Shown here: one piece after another, positions 45,034-52,136 of the stretch
Position numbering within the stretch: position 1 is the stretch's first letter
Layout: every line of letters begins with the position of its first letter
Source: Variovorax gracilis
Lineage (GTDB): Bacteria; Pseudomonadota; Gammaproteobacteria; Burkholderiales; Burkholderiaceae_C
Length of the DNA stretch: 64,000 nucleotides
Assembly: GCF_030317115.1 (NCBI RefSeq)
Contig: NZ_JASZYF010000012.1
Location: forward strand, 62,001 to 126,000
Direction: 5' to 3'
Notes under the pieces: model-generated
What the model was told of the DNA's origin: nothing
Database searches by the model: none
Seen by the model: the letters and a program-made list of their open reading frames with translations, nothing else
Made by a program: the position numbers and the translations under genes

Positions 45034-46002
45034 CTACGCAGGACCGCCGAAATGCCACATGCCGGTGCGTGCGCTGTCTTCCACGATGCCGACGATCTCC
45101 GAGGCGACAGCCGACACGGCCCGGCCAGGCCCCTTGCTGCGCGCCAATGCCATGGAAACGACCCGTTGCAGCGGCGGCGAGACGATCCTGGCGGCTTGCA
45201 ATCGGCCTTCCTGCACCTCCGTCCATACGGCGTGAATGGGCAAGACGGTGTAGAGCCTGGCTTCGGCGACCGTCGATCGCATGAGCGGAAGCGAATCGGC
45301 CTCCAGAGCCGGCGCGAGCGTGATGTGCTCCTGACGCGCCATGGCGTCGAGCGCTGTCCGCAGTCCGTTGGGCGCGCTCGGCAGGATGAACGGCAGCTCG
45401 TGCAGCGATGAGAAGGGGATCTCGGGTGCCTTCGTGAGCCGGTCGCCTGCCGGACCGATCAGGTAGCTGTCGACGGTAGCCAGCGCTTGCTCCAGCTCGT
45501 GCAGCGCGTTGCCGTAACGATAGAGGATGGCGATGTCGACGCGCGCATCGGCCAGCCATTCCTCGACCTGTCCGCTAGAGCCCTCGAGGATCTTGAGCTG
45601 AATCCCGGGATGACGATCGCGCAACTGCTTGAACAGGCGGCCGACGATCGGATTGGTGATCGAAGGCAGCGATCCGATGGTGACCCGGCCCGAGGGCTCA
45701 CGCGCCTCACCGTGGATTTCCAGCTCGAGTTGCTCCGCATCCGAAAGCAGTGCCTTCACCAGCGGGAAGATGCGCTGACCCACATCCGACAGCGCCACGC
45801 CGCGCCCGGTGCGGTTGAAGAGGCGTGCTTTGCATTCCCGTTCAAGCGCATTCAGATGACGACTCAGTAGCGACTGGTTGCTGTCCAAGAAAAGTGCCGC
45901 GCGCGTCAGGCTGCCGAGCTCGGCGATGGCGAGAAACGCGCGCCACTTCTGAAGATCGGATGTGATGTCGAGCTGGATCTGGGTGGCTTTGCCGGATTGC
46001 AT
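45034..46002 (-). CDS. LysR-family transcriptional regulator
   Basis: 322 residues. Helix-turn-helix: LQKWRAFLAIAELGSLTRAALFLDSNQSLLSRHLNALERECKARLFNRTGRGVALSDVG; effector domain from about residue 105 (GRVTIGSLPSITNPIVGRLFKQLRDRHPGIQLKILEG). It resembles the Bordetella/Variovorax-type LysR genes found with Bug transport genes. It is upstream of, and on the same strand as, the CMD-amidohydrolase unit. It probably controls that unit and perhaps the divergent Bug/CoA-transferase promoters at 39.1-39.3 kb through the shared 27-base block. Confidence 0.9.
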   Translation of the reverse strand: MQSGKATQIQLDITSDLQKWRAFLAIAELGSLTRAALFLDSNQSLLSRHLNALERECKARLFNRTGRGVALSDVGQRIFPLVKALLSDAEQLELEIHGEAREPSGRVTIGSLPSITNPIVGRLFKQLRDRHPGIQLKILEGSSGQVEEWLADARVDIAILYRYGNALHELEQALATVDSYLIGPAGDRLTKAPEIPFSSLHELPFILPSAPNGLRTALDAMARQEHITLAPALEADSLPLMRSTVAEARLYTVLPIHAVWTEVQEGRLQAARIVSPPLQRVVSMALARSKGPGRAVSAVASEIVGIVEDSARTGMWHFGGPA

Positions 46003-46126
46003 GGGACTTCGCTCGCAGCGGGGGATGCGAACGATTGTCCTGCGCTTGAGCGGGGGGCGAATGCCGGCTTTCCCTCAGAGTGCCCTTGTTATTGGGATAC
46101 TCAAGAGGCCACCCGTGAGGCGTCGG

Positions 46127-46339
46127 CTACAGACCGTTAGGCTCCTGTGGTGACGGCGCGATCGCCACCACACAACGCTGACGTCGCCGACGACCAGCCG
46201 ATTTGACCTTGCGACTCTTGAGCCGCATTGCCCGGTCGTAACTCGGCAGTTGGCCGATCTTGTCCTGACGGTGGGCTTCTGCCAGTTGGTGTGCAACTTT
46301 CTCACTGCCTTCGGCGTTCCGCTCGAAAGCCAAAGCCAA
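46127..46339 (-). CDS. Possible small basic protein
   Basis: A frame reading LALAFERNAEGSEKVAHQLA then EAHRQDKIGQLPSYDRAMRL and ending in an Arg-rich tail. The frame stays open a little further upstream (to about 46390) without an ATG, so the start is uncertain (TTG or a lost start). Composition is protein-like but no family is recognised and the GC is below that of the neighbours. Weak support; the rest of 46003-46405 shows nothing. Confidence 0.3.
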   Translation of the reverse strand: MALAFERNAEGSEKVAHQLAEAHRQDKIGQLPSYDRAMRLKSRKVKSAGRRRRQRCVVAIAPSPQEPNGL

Positions 46340-46405
46340 AACTCGGCTGACAATCTCTTTCGATAAAGTTGGTGCAGGCAGGCCAGGTCTTCATGACCAG
46401 TCTGA

Positions 46406-46705
46406 CTACAGTTCGGCGGGCTTCGTCTCTATGCCCCATTCAGTGCGCGTTCCCGACAAACGCCGCAAGGCGGTCTTTACGCCCGCAGGCAGGTCATCCG
46501 CCTGATGCAATCGAATTGCGGCGAGGCCAGCGGAGGTGGCCGAATCGTGAGTCGGCATCGGGCCGCGGGCGTAGTCGACCACACGCGTCCGCCAGACAAC
46601 CATCCAGTAGAAGTGCCCTGGGATGGACTCCTCGACGATCAGCGCATATTCAATTTTCTTCGTCACTGCCGCTTCCACGAAGTAGGGAACAGCCCTATTG
46701 GGCAT
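46406..46705 (-). CDS. Hypothetical protein, up to 99 aa
   Basis: Starts at the ATG at 46705 or, with a better ribosome site (GGAAG five bases upstream), at the GTG at 46666, giving VTKKIEYALIVEESIPGHFY. The middle reads WMVVWRTRVVDYARGPMPTH, then SATSAGLAAIRLHQADDLPAG. It looks like a real small cytoplasmic protein with an alpha/beta pattern, but I know no family. It stands in a stretch that looks less GC-rich and may be horizontally acquired. Confidence 0.5.
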   Translation of the reverse strand: MPNRAVPYFVEAAVTKKIEYALIVEESIPGHFYWMVVWRTRVVDYARGPMPTHDSATSAGLAAIRLHQADDLPAGVKTALRRLSGTRTEWGIETKPAEL

Positions 46706-47172
46706 GGGGCGCCCACCAGATGCGAAGGGCAGATTTCACGGCCGAGCGCAAATCTTTGTGGCCGCGCATTCAGTGATCGAGGCGAGTTCTTGGCGGCCCA
46801 ACCGGTCGCGGATCTTCGTTGCAGATTGGGCTGGACATTCGGGACCCACGGGAGCCGGTCGCAGCGCGCGAACCGACTCCGTCTGACCGCTGGGAGCGCC
46901 TCTTCCCAGCCGATGTCAGTCATGGAGTCGGTGTCGATAGGTCAAAAGTAGGCCCGCACGAGGCGGGCCTGAAGGGGTTGGTCCTTGATGCCTACCCAGG
47001 GAGAATCCGTGCCCTCAGATTACTCGCCTCATGGCCATTCACAAGTCCGCCAAAGGTTCACGTGGGCGGGACTATTTCACGAACTTGATTGCGATCTCGC
47101 AGGTGCTTCGTTCATTAAGCCACGCAACGTGATCGGTGATCCGTAGGCAATGTGATTCGCTCGCGCGCAGCG
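46706..47172. other. Intergenic stretch with no convincing gene
   Basis: Short frames on both strands lack good starts and family character. It contains the hairpin at 46950-46970. Base composition looks lower in GC than the flanking catabolic genes. Confidence 0.4.
46950..46970 (-). terminator. Strong hairpin, likely terminator on the minus strand
   Basis: AGGCCCGC and GCGGGCCT form a perfect 8-bp stem with a 5-base loop. On the minus strand it is followed by ACTTTTGACC, a short T run. It lies 200 bases downstream of the small gene at 47173. Confidence 0.55.
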
Positions 47173-47406
47173 CTAGGCCGCGCGTTCGTGGCGGGTGGCC
47201 GCCGCGTACAGATCATCCGCGAAGCCAGGATCGCTGCGCACGAACCTGTCGGCCATCGCTCGCAAGTCATCGGCCTCCTGAGCTCGGGTCCGCGCCGCAG
47301 GGGAAGCAGAGGCGGACTTGAAGGACAGGTTGCGCTTCACAAGGCTGAGCAATGCGCCGGGCGCGCCGCCCGAAAAGATGGATAGAGCGAGATGAGTTGC
47401 AACCAT
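47173..47406 (-). CDS. Small conserved-type hypothetical protein, 77 aa
   Basis: Begins MVATHLALSIFSGGAPGALL and ends LRAMADRFVRSDPGFADDLYAAATRHERAA. I recall small Comamonadaceae proteins with the same ending style (sDpGFA.DLyaAAdRHE), but cannot name a function. The start is supported by GGAGG six bases upstream. The N-terminus is mildly hydrophobic, not a clear signal peptide. Directly upstream lies a long AT-rich inverted repeat (47441-47481), so the gene is likely under specific control. Confidence 0.65.
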   Translation of the reverse strand: MVATHLALSIFSGGAPGALLSLVKRNLSFKSASASPAARTRAQEADDLRAMADRFVRSDPGFADDLYAAATRHERAA

Positions 47407-47440
47407 GGCCGTCCTCCCAGTGAGATCAAAGACATGGATG

Positions 47441-47481
47441 ATATAGGGTTAACACCTATTAAACAAGGGTTTACCCTATAT
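47441..47481. promoter_or_regulatory. Long AT-rich inverted repeat in front of the small gene
   Basis: ATATAGGGTTAAC (47441-47453) and GTTTACCCTATAT (47469-47481) are inverted copies differing at one base. The inner sequence contains additional AGGGT/ACCCT and AGGGT/ACCT half sites, so three or four half sites may form a composite operator. It begins 35 bases before the start codon at 47406. The binding protein is unknown. Confidence 0.6.
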
Positions 47482-47511
47482 CGCAGCGCCAGGCGCGCGT
47501 GACTTCGATCC

Positions 47512-48467
47512 CTATTCGACCGTTGCGCCCGAGCGCTTCACCACGTCGGCCCACTTGACGCGCTCGGACTGAATGTATTTCTTGAGGTCCTCCGGCGTCG
47601 AGCCGATCGGCTTGACGCCATCCGCCGCGAAACGCTCGCGCAAGTCCTTCGATTGAAGCGCGGCCACCGAACCGTCATGCAGGCGCTTGACGACCTCCGC
47701 AGGCGTGCCGTGCGGCGCAAGCAGGGCATACCAGACCCCGGACTCGTAGCCGGGCACGCCCGACTCCGCGATGGTCGGAACGTCAGGCAGCGCCGGCGAG
47801 CGTTGGCTGGACGACACGGCGAGAACCCGGATCTTGCCCGCCTTGATCTGCTCCTTGCCCCGTAGCTCACGAACATCGCTTGCACGTTGCCCGCGAGGAG
47901 GGCGGTCAGCGCCACGCCGCCGCCCTTGTAGGGCACATGCACGAGATCGACGCCGGCCATCGACTTCAGCAGCTCCATGGACAGGTGCAGGCCGCTGCCG
48001 TTGCCCGTCGATGCATAGGACATGTCGCCGGGTTTCGCCTTCGCGAGCTTGATGAAATCGGCGAGGTTCTTCACTGGCAGCGATGCGTTGACCGCGAGGA
48101 AGTACGGTGCCGAACCCAGCAGCGTGATGGGCGCGAAATCATGGATCGCGTCATAGCGCAGCTTGGGGTACAGGGCCTGGTTGATGGCCAGTTGCGAGGT
48201 GAGGGCGAGCACCACCGAATAGCCGTCGGCCGGTGCCTGCGCCACGTACTCCATGCCGATGTTGCCGCCCGCGCCGCCGCGGTTGTCGATGAAGAACGAG
48301 CTGCCCAGCTGCTTGCCCAGCTCCTGGGAAAGCGGGCGGCCCACCACGTCGCCGCCGCCACCCGGCGAGTAGGGCACGACGATGCGCACCGGCTTGTCCG
48401 GGTAGGGCGCGGCCAGGGTCGAAAGCGATACGGTCAGGACCGCCAGCAGCGAGAGAAGTCTTTTCAT
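47512..48467 (-). pseudogene. Bug/TctC-family binding protein with a frameshift
   Basis: The gene starts at 48467 (GGAGA seven bases upstream; signal MKRLLSLLAVLTVSLSTLAA) and reads a normal Bug protein (YPDKPVRIVVPYSPGGGGDVVGR, FIDNRGGAGGNIGMEYVAQAPADGYSVV, HVPYKGGGVALTALLAGNVQAMFVSYG). At the C-run 47858-47861 the frame is lost; the remaining third (LAVSSSQRSPALPDVPTIAESG to VKRSGATVE) continues in another frame to 47512. Adding one base to the G run on the coding strand restores a full protein. So it is either a true frameshift mutation or a homopolymer sequencing error. Its start overlaps the stop of the lyase gene (ATGA). Confidence 0.8.
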
Positions 48468-49957
48468 GATGTTGTCTCCGGGTTTGAAGGAATGGTGGTG
48501 AGGGAGGCTGTCGTGCCGTTCGCGATCACTGCAACGGCGGCATCCAGTTGCGCCTCGGCGAGCGACAGGCGGGATCGGCAGGACTGCGTCCACGCAAGAT
48601 CGGCGGCGACTGCCTCCCGCTGGCGGGCCAGCATCCGGTCCACCTCGGCGATCTGCGGGCCGCCCGCGCCCTGGCGGCCGAAGACCATGTACTCGGGACC
48701 CGATACCTCGGCAAATGCCTTCGCGTCCAGGGGGAAGGGCTGGGATGCCATGGACTCGTAGATGCGCGCGGCCTCGCGATAGGGAATCTCGCGCAGGCTG
48801 AGCCGGCGCGAGCGGCCGAAGTCCGTCAGCGCAGAGGCGAAGTGATGGCCGATGCGGAACGGGACGTCGGCGCGCTGCAGCAAGGCGTCGGCGATCTCGG
48901 TCGCCGTCGAGTAGTCGGCATGGACCTCTGCCAGCGCGCGCTCCTTGTCGACGACAAGCCCGCCGACAACCTTGCGCAGGAGCTCGAGCACGGCGAGGAC
49001 GCGGGCACTCGGCACCGGATCGTAGGACCGGTAGTCGAACATTCCCGTGCGCACGTTGTGGGCCATGAGGGAGACGGCCTGCATTTCGCCCAGGAGCATG
49101 CTGCTCTGCACGCGCAGCTGCTCCAAGGCAGCCGGATTGCGCTTCTGCGGCATGATGCTGCTGACCCCTACGAGCTCGCCCCGCTGCAGGGTCACCCACG
49201 GCGCCGGCGCCGCGTACTGCGCGTGAAGGTCCTGCGCGAACTGACCGATCTGCACGGCCGTGATGCCGAGTGCCGCCGCCACCTCCAGGCTGGTGTCGAC
49301 CGGCGCGAGATGATTCGCGTCATAGGCGTTCTCGACCGGCCCGTCGAATCCCAGCAGCGAAGCCAGGCGATGGCGATCGAGCGCGAAGCTCGACGTCGTC
49401 AGGGCGCCCGCACCCAGGGGCCCTTGGTTGACATGTGCGTAACCGCCCCGCAGCCGGGACGCACTGCGAGCGAGCGCGCTGTCCACGCCGAGCAGGTAGT
49501 GAGCCAGTGTCGTTGGCTGGGCCTGTACGCCATGCGTGTAGGCCGGGACGATGGTTTCCCTGTGCGCCTGTGCAAGAGCGAGCAAGGCCTGGCGGGCACG
49601 GATCAGGGCATCGCATTCGTCCAGCACCCCCGCGCGGAGATTCATGCGGGCGATGGTCGCCGAGATGTCCTGCCGGCTGCGCCCGCAATGCAGCCGCGAT
49701 GCATCGGGGCCTACCGCGGCCAGCAGCTTCGGTTCGTAGTCGAGGTAGTCGGCTGACCACGGCCGGGGCTTGCCGTGCTCGGACTGGATCACAGCGACGA
49801 TGCCGGTCGCGATGCGCCTGGCCACGTCCGCCGACACGATTCGCGCATCGGCCAGGGCGACGATGGAGGCCTTGTTGATCTGGTCGAGGTATTCGAGCGC
49901 GCGTCCGCCACCGCGGAAGCTCGCGTTGACGTCGTGGGAATCGGCTGGCTCTTGCAT
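48464..49957 (-). CDS. Argininosuccinate lyase-like enzyme (fumarase/aspartase superfamily)
   Basis: 497 residues. The superfamily signature is present as GVSSIMPQKRNPAALEQLR, with the mobile loop Ser; other conserved blocks are HCGRSRQDISATIARMNLR and THGVQAQPTTLAHYLLGV (the His region), and NQGPLGAGALTTSSFALDRHRLASLLGF. The pattern resembles ArgH closely, but it is paired with a Bug transport gene and a CysB-like LysR gene rather than arginine genes, so it is probably a paralogue that eliminates fumarate or another group from an imported amino-carboxylic acid. First gene of the minus-strand pair; ATGA overlap with the Bug gene. Confidence 0.85.
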   Translation of the reverse strand: MQEPADSHDVNASFRGGGRALEYLDQINKASIVALADARIVSADVARRIATGIVAVIQSEHGKPRPWSADYLDYEPKLLAAVGPDASRLHCGRSRQDISATIARMNLRAGVLDECDALIRARQALLALAQAHRETIVPAYTHGVQAQPTTLAHYLLGVDSALARSASRLRGGYAHVNQGPLGAGALTTSSFALDRHRLASLLGFDGPVENAYDANHLAPVDTSLEVAAALGITAVQIGQFAQDLHAQYAAPAPWVTLQRGELVGVSSIMPQKRNPAALEQLRVQSSMLLGEMQAVSLMAHNVRTGMFDYRSYDPVPSARVLAVLELLRKVVGGLVVDKERALAEVHADYSTATEIADALLQRADVPFRIGHHFASALTDFGRSRRLSLREIPYREAARIYESMASQPFPLDAKAFAEVSGPEYMVFGRQGAGGPQIAEVDRMLARQREAVAADLAWTQSCRSRLSLAEAQLDAAVAVIANGTTASLTTIPSNPETTS

Positions 49958-50019
49958 GTCTGTCGCTTCGGGATTGCTTGGGTGAGTCGATTCTTGATGC
50001 CGCAGACCATTGTGTGAAA

Positions 50020-50029
50020 TGAATATTCA
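50020..50029. promoter_or_regulatory. Palindrome in the divergent lyase/LysR promoter region
   Basis: TGAATATTCA is a perfect 10-bp palindrome midway between the two start codons (49957 and 50070). The neighbouring TATCAT may be a -10 box for the plus-strand gene. Candidate site for the CysB-like regulator. Confidence 0.45.
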
Positions 50030-50069
50030 GGTCGCTATCATTGCCAAGAAGGAATAGTCGGAGAGAACG

Positions 50070-50996
50070 ATGCCCATCACCTTCCAGCAACTCCAGTGCA
50101 TGCGCCAGGTGGTCGACAGCGGTTTCAGCGTGTCGCGCGCGGCCGATTCGCTCCACACGACGCAGCCCGGCGTGAGCAAGATGGTTCGCGCGCTTGAAAA
50201 GGAGATCGGCGTCGAGCTGTTCGTGCGATCCGGCAACCGGCTGACGGCGCTGACCGAGCCCGGCAAGGAAGCGCTCTCGCTATGTGCCCGGGTCCTGCAG
50301 GACGCACAGGCCCTCAAGCGCCTGAAGCAGGACCTGCCTGCCGATAGCGAAGGCACGCTGCGCGTGGGGACGACGCACATCCACGCGCGCTATTCGCTGA
50401 TCGAGGTGACGCGGCAATTCCTTTCTGTCTATCCGCAGGTGAAGCTGGAGTTCACGGTGGGTCCGCCGTCCCAGATCCTAGCGGGCGTGACGGCGGGAAC
50501 CATCGACATCGGCCTTTGCACCCTCCCGGATCCGATGCCCAAGGGCGTGGTGTCGGTGAAGGCGTACGACATCGACCGGTGTCTGATCGTGCCTCCGCGG
50601 CATCCCCTGTTGAAGATGGGGAAGCTGACGATGGAACAGATCGCGCGATGGCCGCTCATCACCTACGACAGCAGCTACACGTCCGGCTCGGTCGTCCAGG
50701 GCGAGTTCCGCAGGCATGGCATCACGCCCTGGGTCGTGATGCGCGCCATGGACGCCAGCATCATCAAGGCCTACGTGGCCGCGGGCGTCGGCGTCGCGGT
50801 GCTCCAGAAGATGGCGTTCAACGCGGCGCTGGACAGGGATCTGCGCTCCATTCAGGTCGATCATCTGTTTCCGTCGTCGAGCGCGATGATCAGCTTGCGA
50901 AGGGATCATCTGTTGAAGAAGTTCGCCTTCGATTTCATCCGGATGGTTGCGCCCGAATGGTCGCGCGAGGCGATCGAGGCCAAGCGGGTTGCGTAG
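50070..50996 (+). CDS. LysR-family regulator, CysB/Cbl-like
   Basis: 308 residues. It opens MPITFQQLQCMRQVVDSGFSVSRAADSLHTTQPGVSKMVRALEKEIGVELFVRSGNRLTALTEPG, close to the CysB/Cbl pattern (LQQLRYIVEV...LYTSQPGISKQVR), and continues GTLRVGTTHIHARYSLIEVTRQFLSVYPQVKLEF, with the TTHTxARY-like ligand loop of that group. Such regulators sense sulfate or thiosulfate, N-acetylserine, or other small ligands. It is divergent from the lyase-Bug pair with 112 bases between starts and probably regulates it. CGGAGAG lies in front of the start. Confidence 0.9.
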   Translation: MPITFQQLQCMRQVVDSGFSVSRAADSLHTTQPGVSKMVRALEKEIGVELFVRSGNRLTALTEPGKEALSLCARVLQDAQALKRLKQDLPADSEGTLRVGTTHIHARYSLIEVTRQFLSVYPQVKLEFTVGPPSQILAGVTAGTIDIGLCTLPDPMPKGVVSVKAYDIDRCLIVPPRHPLLKMGKLTMEQIARWPLITYDSSYTSGSVVQGEFRRHGITPWVVMRAMDASIIKAYVAAGVGVAVLQKMAFNAALDRDLRSIQVDHLFPSSSAMISLRRDHLLKKFAFDFIRMVAPEWSREAIEAKRVA

Positions 50997-51016
50997 CCGG
51001 GATGTACGTCATCCCC

Positions 51017-51043
51017 CTTGAACTCGCGCGGGCAGCCCTTAGT
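51017..51043 (+). promoter_or_regulatory. Heat-shock (sigma-32) type promoter of the hsp20 pair
   Basis: CCCCCTTGAA contains the -35 CTTGAA (51017-51022), followed after 13 bases by CCCTTAGT (51036-51043), close to the sigma-32 -10 consensus CCCCATNT. It lies about 65 bases before the first hsp20 start codon. Confidence 0.65.
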
Positions 51044-51086
51044 TCCGATACCGGAAGCGCTGGAGACGCCTCCGGCGCTCCGTTCA

Positions 51087-51101
51087 ACCTTGAATGGAGG
51101 T
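51087..51101 (+). promoter_or_regulatory. Hairpin that could mask the hsp20 ribosome binding site
   Basis: ACCTT (51087-51091) can pair with GAGGT (51097-51101), which is part of the Shine-Dalgarno sequence GGAGG. A second hairpin, GCGCTGGAG / CTCCGGCGC, lies at about 51058-51079. Together they resemble a ROSE-type RNA thermometer leader; the short stem is weak. Confidence 0.4.
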
Positions 51102-51108
51102 ATTCGCC

Positions 51109-51546
51109 ATGTATCGATCCCTGTTCCCTCGCGACATGTTCGCGGAGGTGGATCGCCTGCAGCGCGAGATGCAGCAGGCCTTCGATCTCTCCCCCACCAT
51201 CCGTGGCTTCGGCCGCAGCGGCTTTCCGGCACTCAACGTCGGCGGCACCGCCAAGACGGTCGAAATCTATGCCTTGGCCCCGGGCGTCGACCCCGGGACG
51301 CTGGAGGTCCATCTCGACCGCGGCATCCTGACCATCGCCGGCGAGCGCAAGGGCGCCGCGCCGGCTCCCGATGGGAAGGAAACGTTGCACATCAACGAGC
51401 GTTTCGAAGGTGCCTTTCGGCGTGTACTGACCCTGCCTGACGACGCGGACCCCGAGTCCGTCGAGGCCAAGGCGCGCGACGGGGTCGTGCACATCACGGT
51501 GCAGCGCCGGGCCTCGTCGCTGCCGCGGCGCATCGCCATCCAATGA
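51109..51546 (+). CDS. Hsp20/alpha-crystallin family small heat-shock protein
   Basis: 145 residues from the ATG at 51109 (GGAGG eight bases upstream). N-terminal arm MYRSLFPRDMFAEVDRLQREMQQAFDLSP, then the alpha-crystallin domain (about 45-140): ALNVGGTAKTVEIYALAPGVDPGTLEVHLDRGILTIAGERKG, INERFEGAFRRVLTLPDDADPESVEAKARDGVVHITV. ATP-independent holdase that binds unfolding proteins. It starts the two-gene hsp20 operon. Confidence 0.93.
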   Translation: MYRSLFPRDMFAEVDRLQREMQQAFDLSPTIRGFGRSGFPALNVGGTAKTVEIYALAPGVDPGTLEVHLDRGILTIAGERKGAAPAPDGKETLHINERFEGAFRRVLTLPDDADPESVEAKARDGVVHITVQRRASSLPRRIAIQ

Positions 51547-51564
51547 ATGACCGGGAGAAACGAC

Positions 51565-51966
51565 ATGAACGACATCCAGAAGACAAACGACACCGCTCGC
51601 ACGCCGGCGCACACGGAGGACCGGCGCTACGCCGAGTCCTCCCTGACGCCCCCCGTGGACGTGATCGAGGACAGCTCCGGCATCACGCTGTATGCCGACC
51701 TGCCGGGCGTGCCCCGTGACAAGCTGCACCTGAACGTCGAAGCGGACTCGCTGACCATCGAGGGCGAGATCGACCTGACGATCCCGGAGGGGCTGCAGAC
51801 AAGCCACACCGAGGTCGGACTGGGCCGGTTCCATCGCGTCTTCACGCTGAGCAAGGAACTCGATACCGAGAAGATCTCCGCGGAGTTGGCGCAGGGCGTG
51901 CTCAAGCTGCGGATTCCGAAGGCGGAGCACGCTCAGCCGCGACGGATCAACGTGCAGGTGAGTTGA
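51565..51966 (+). CDS. Second Hsp20/alpha-crystallin family protein
   Basis: 133 residues from the ATG at 51565 (GGGAG seven bases upstream). Alpha-crystallin domain: PPVDVIEDSSGITLYADLPGVPRDKLHLNVEADSLTIEGEIDL, GLGRFHRVFTLSKELDTEKISAELAQGVLKLRIPK. It lacks a long hydrophobic N-terminal arm and starts with a polar stretch (MNDIQKTNDTARTPAHTEDRRYAES). Pairs of Hsp20 proteins like this often form mixed oligomers. It is 18 bases behind the first gene. Confidence 0.93.
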   Translation: MNDIQKTNDTARTPAHTEDRRYAESSLTPPVDVIEDSSGITLYADLPGVPRDKLHLNVEADSLTIEGEIDLTIPEGLQTSHTEVGLGRFHRVFTLSKELDTEKISAELAQGVLKLRIPKAEHAQPRRINVQVS

Positions 51967-52136
51967 GCGGCTGGGCCGGGCGGGTGCGGCAGTCGTTGCC
52001 CGCTCGCCCAGGCAGGACTTGCCTCTGCGTGATGCAAGCTACGGCGCACCGGGCGCCGATGGGCGCCGTGGACTGAAAGGATCGCGCGGCCAGGACGGCC
52101 ACGACGGCCGCGAACGCGACGCCTGTTCGCAATCCG

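Noticed and set aside
46663-46923. Minus-strand frame of 86 codons overlapping the small gene at 46406
   Set aside because: Overlaps a better frame, has no ribosome site and Arg-rich low-complexity sequence.
47074-47172. Minus-strand peptide-like frame ending ...CEIAIKFVK downstream of the 77-aa gene
   Set aside because: No start codon, overlaps the end of the 77-aa gene in another frame and is only about 33 codons long; chance cannot be excluded.
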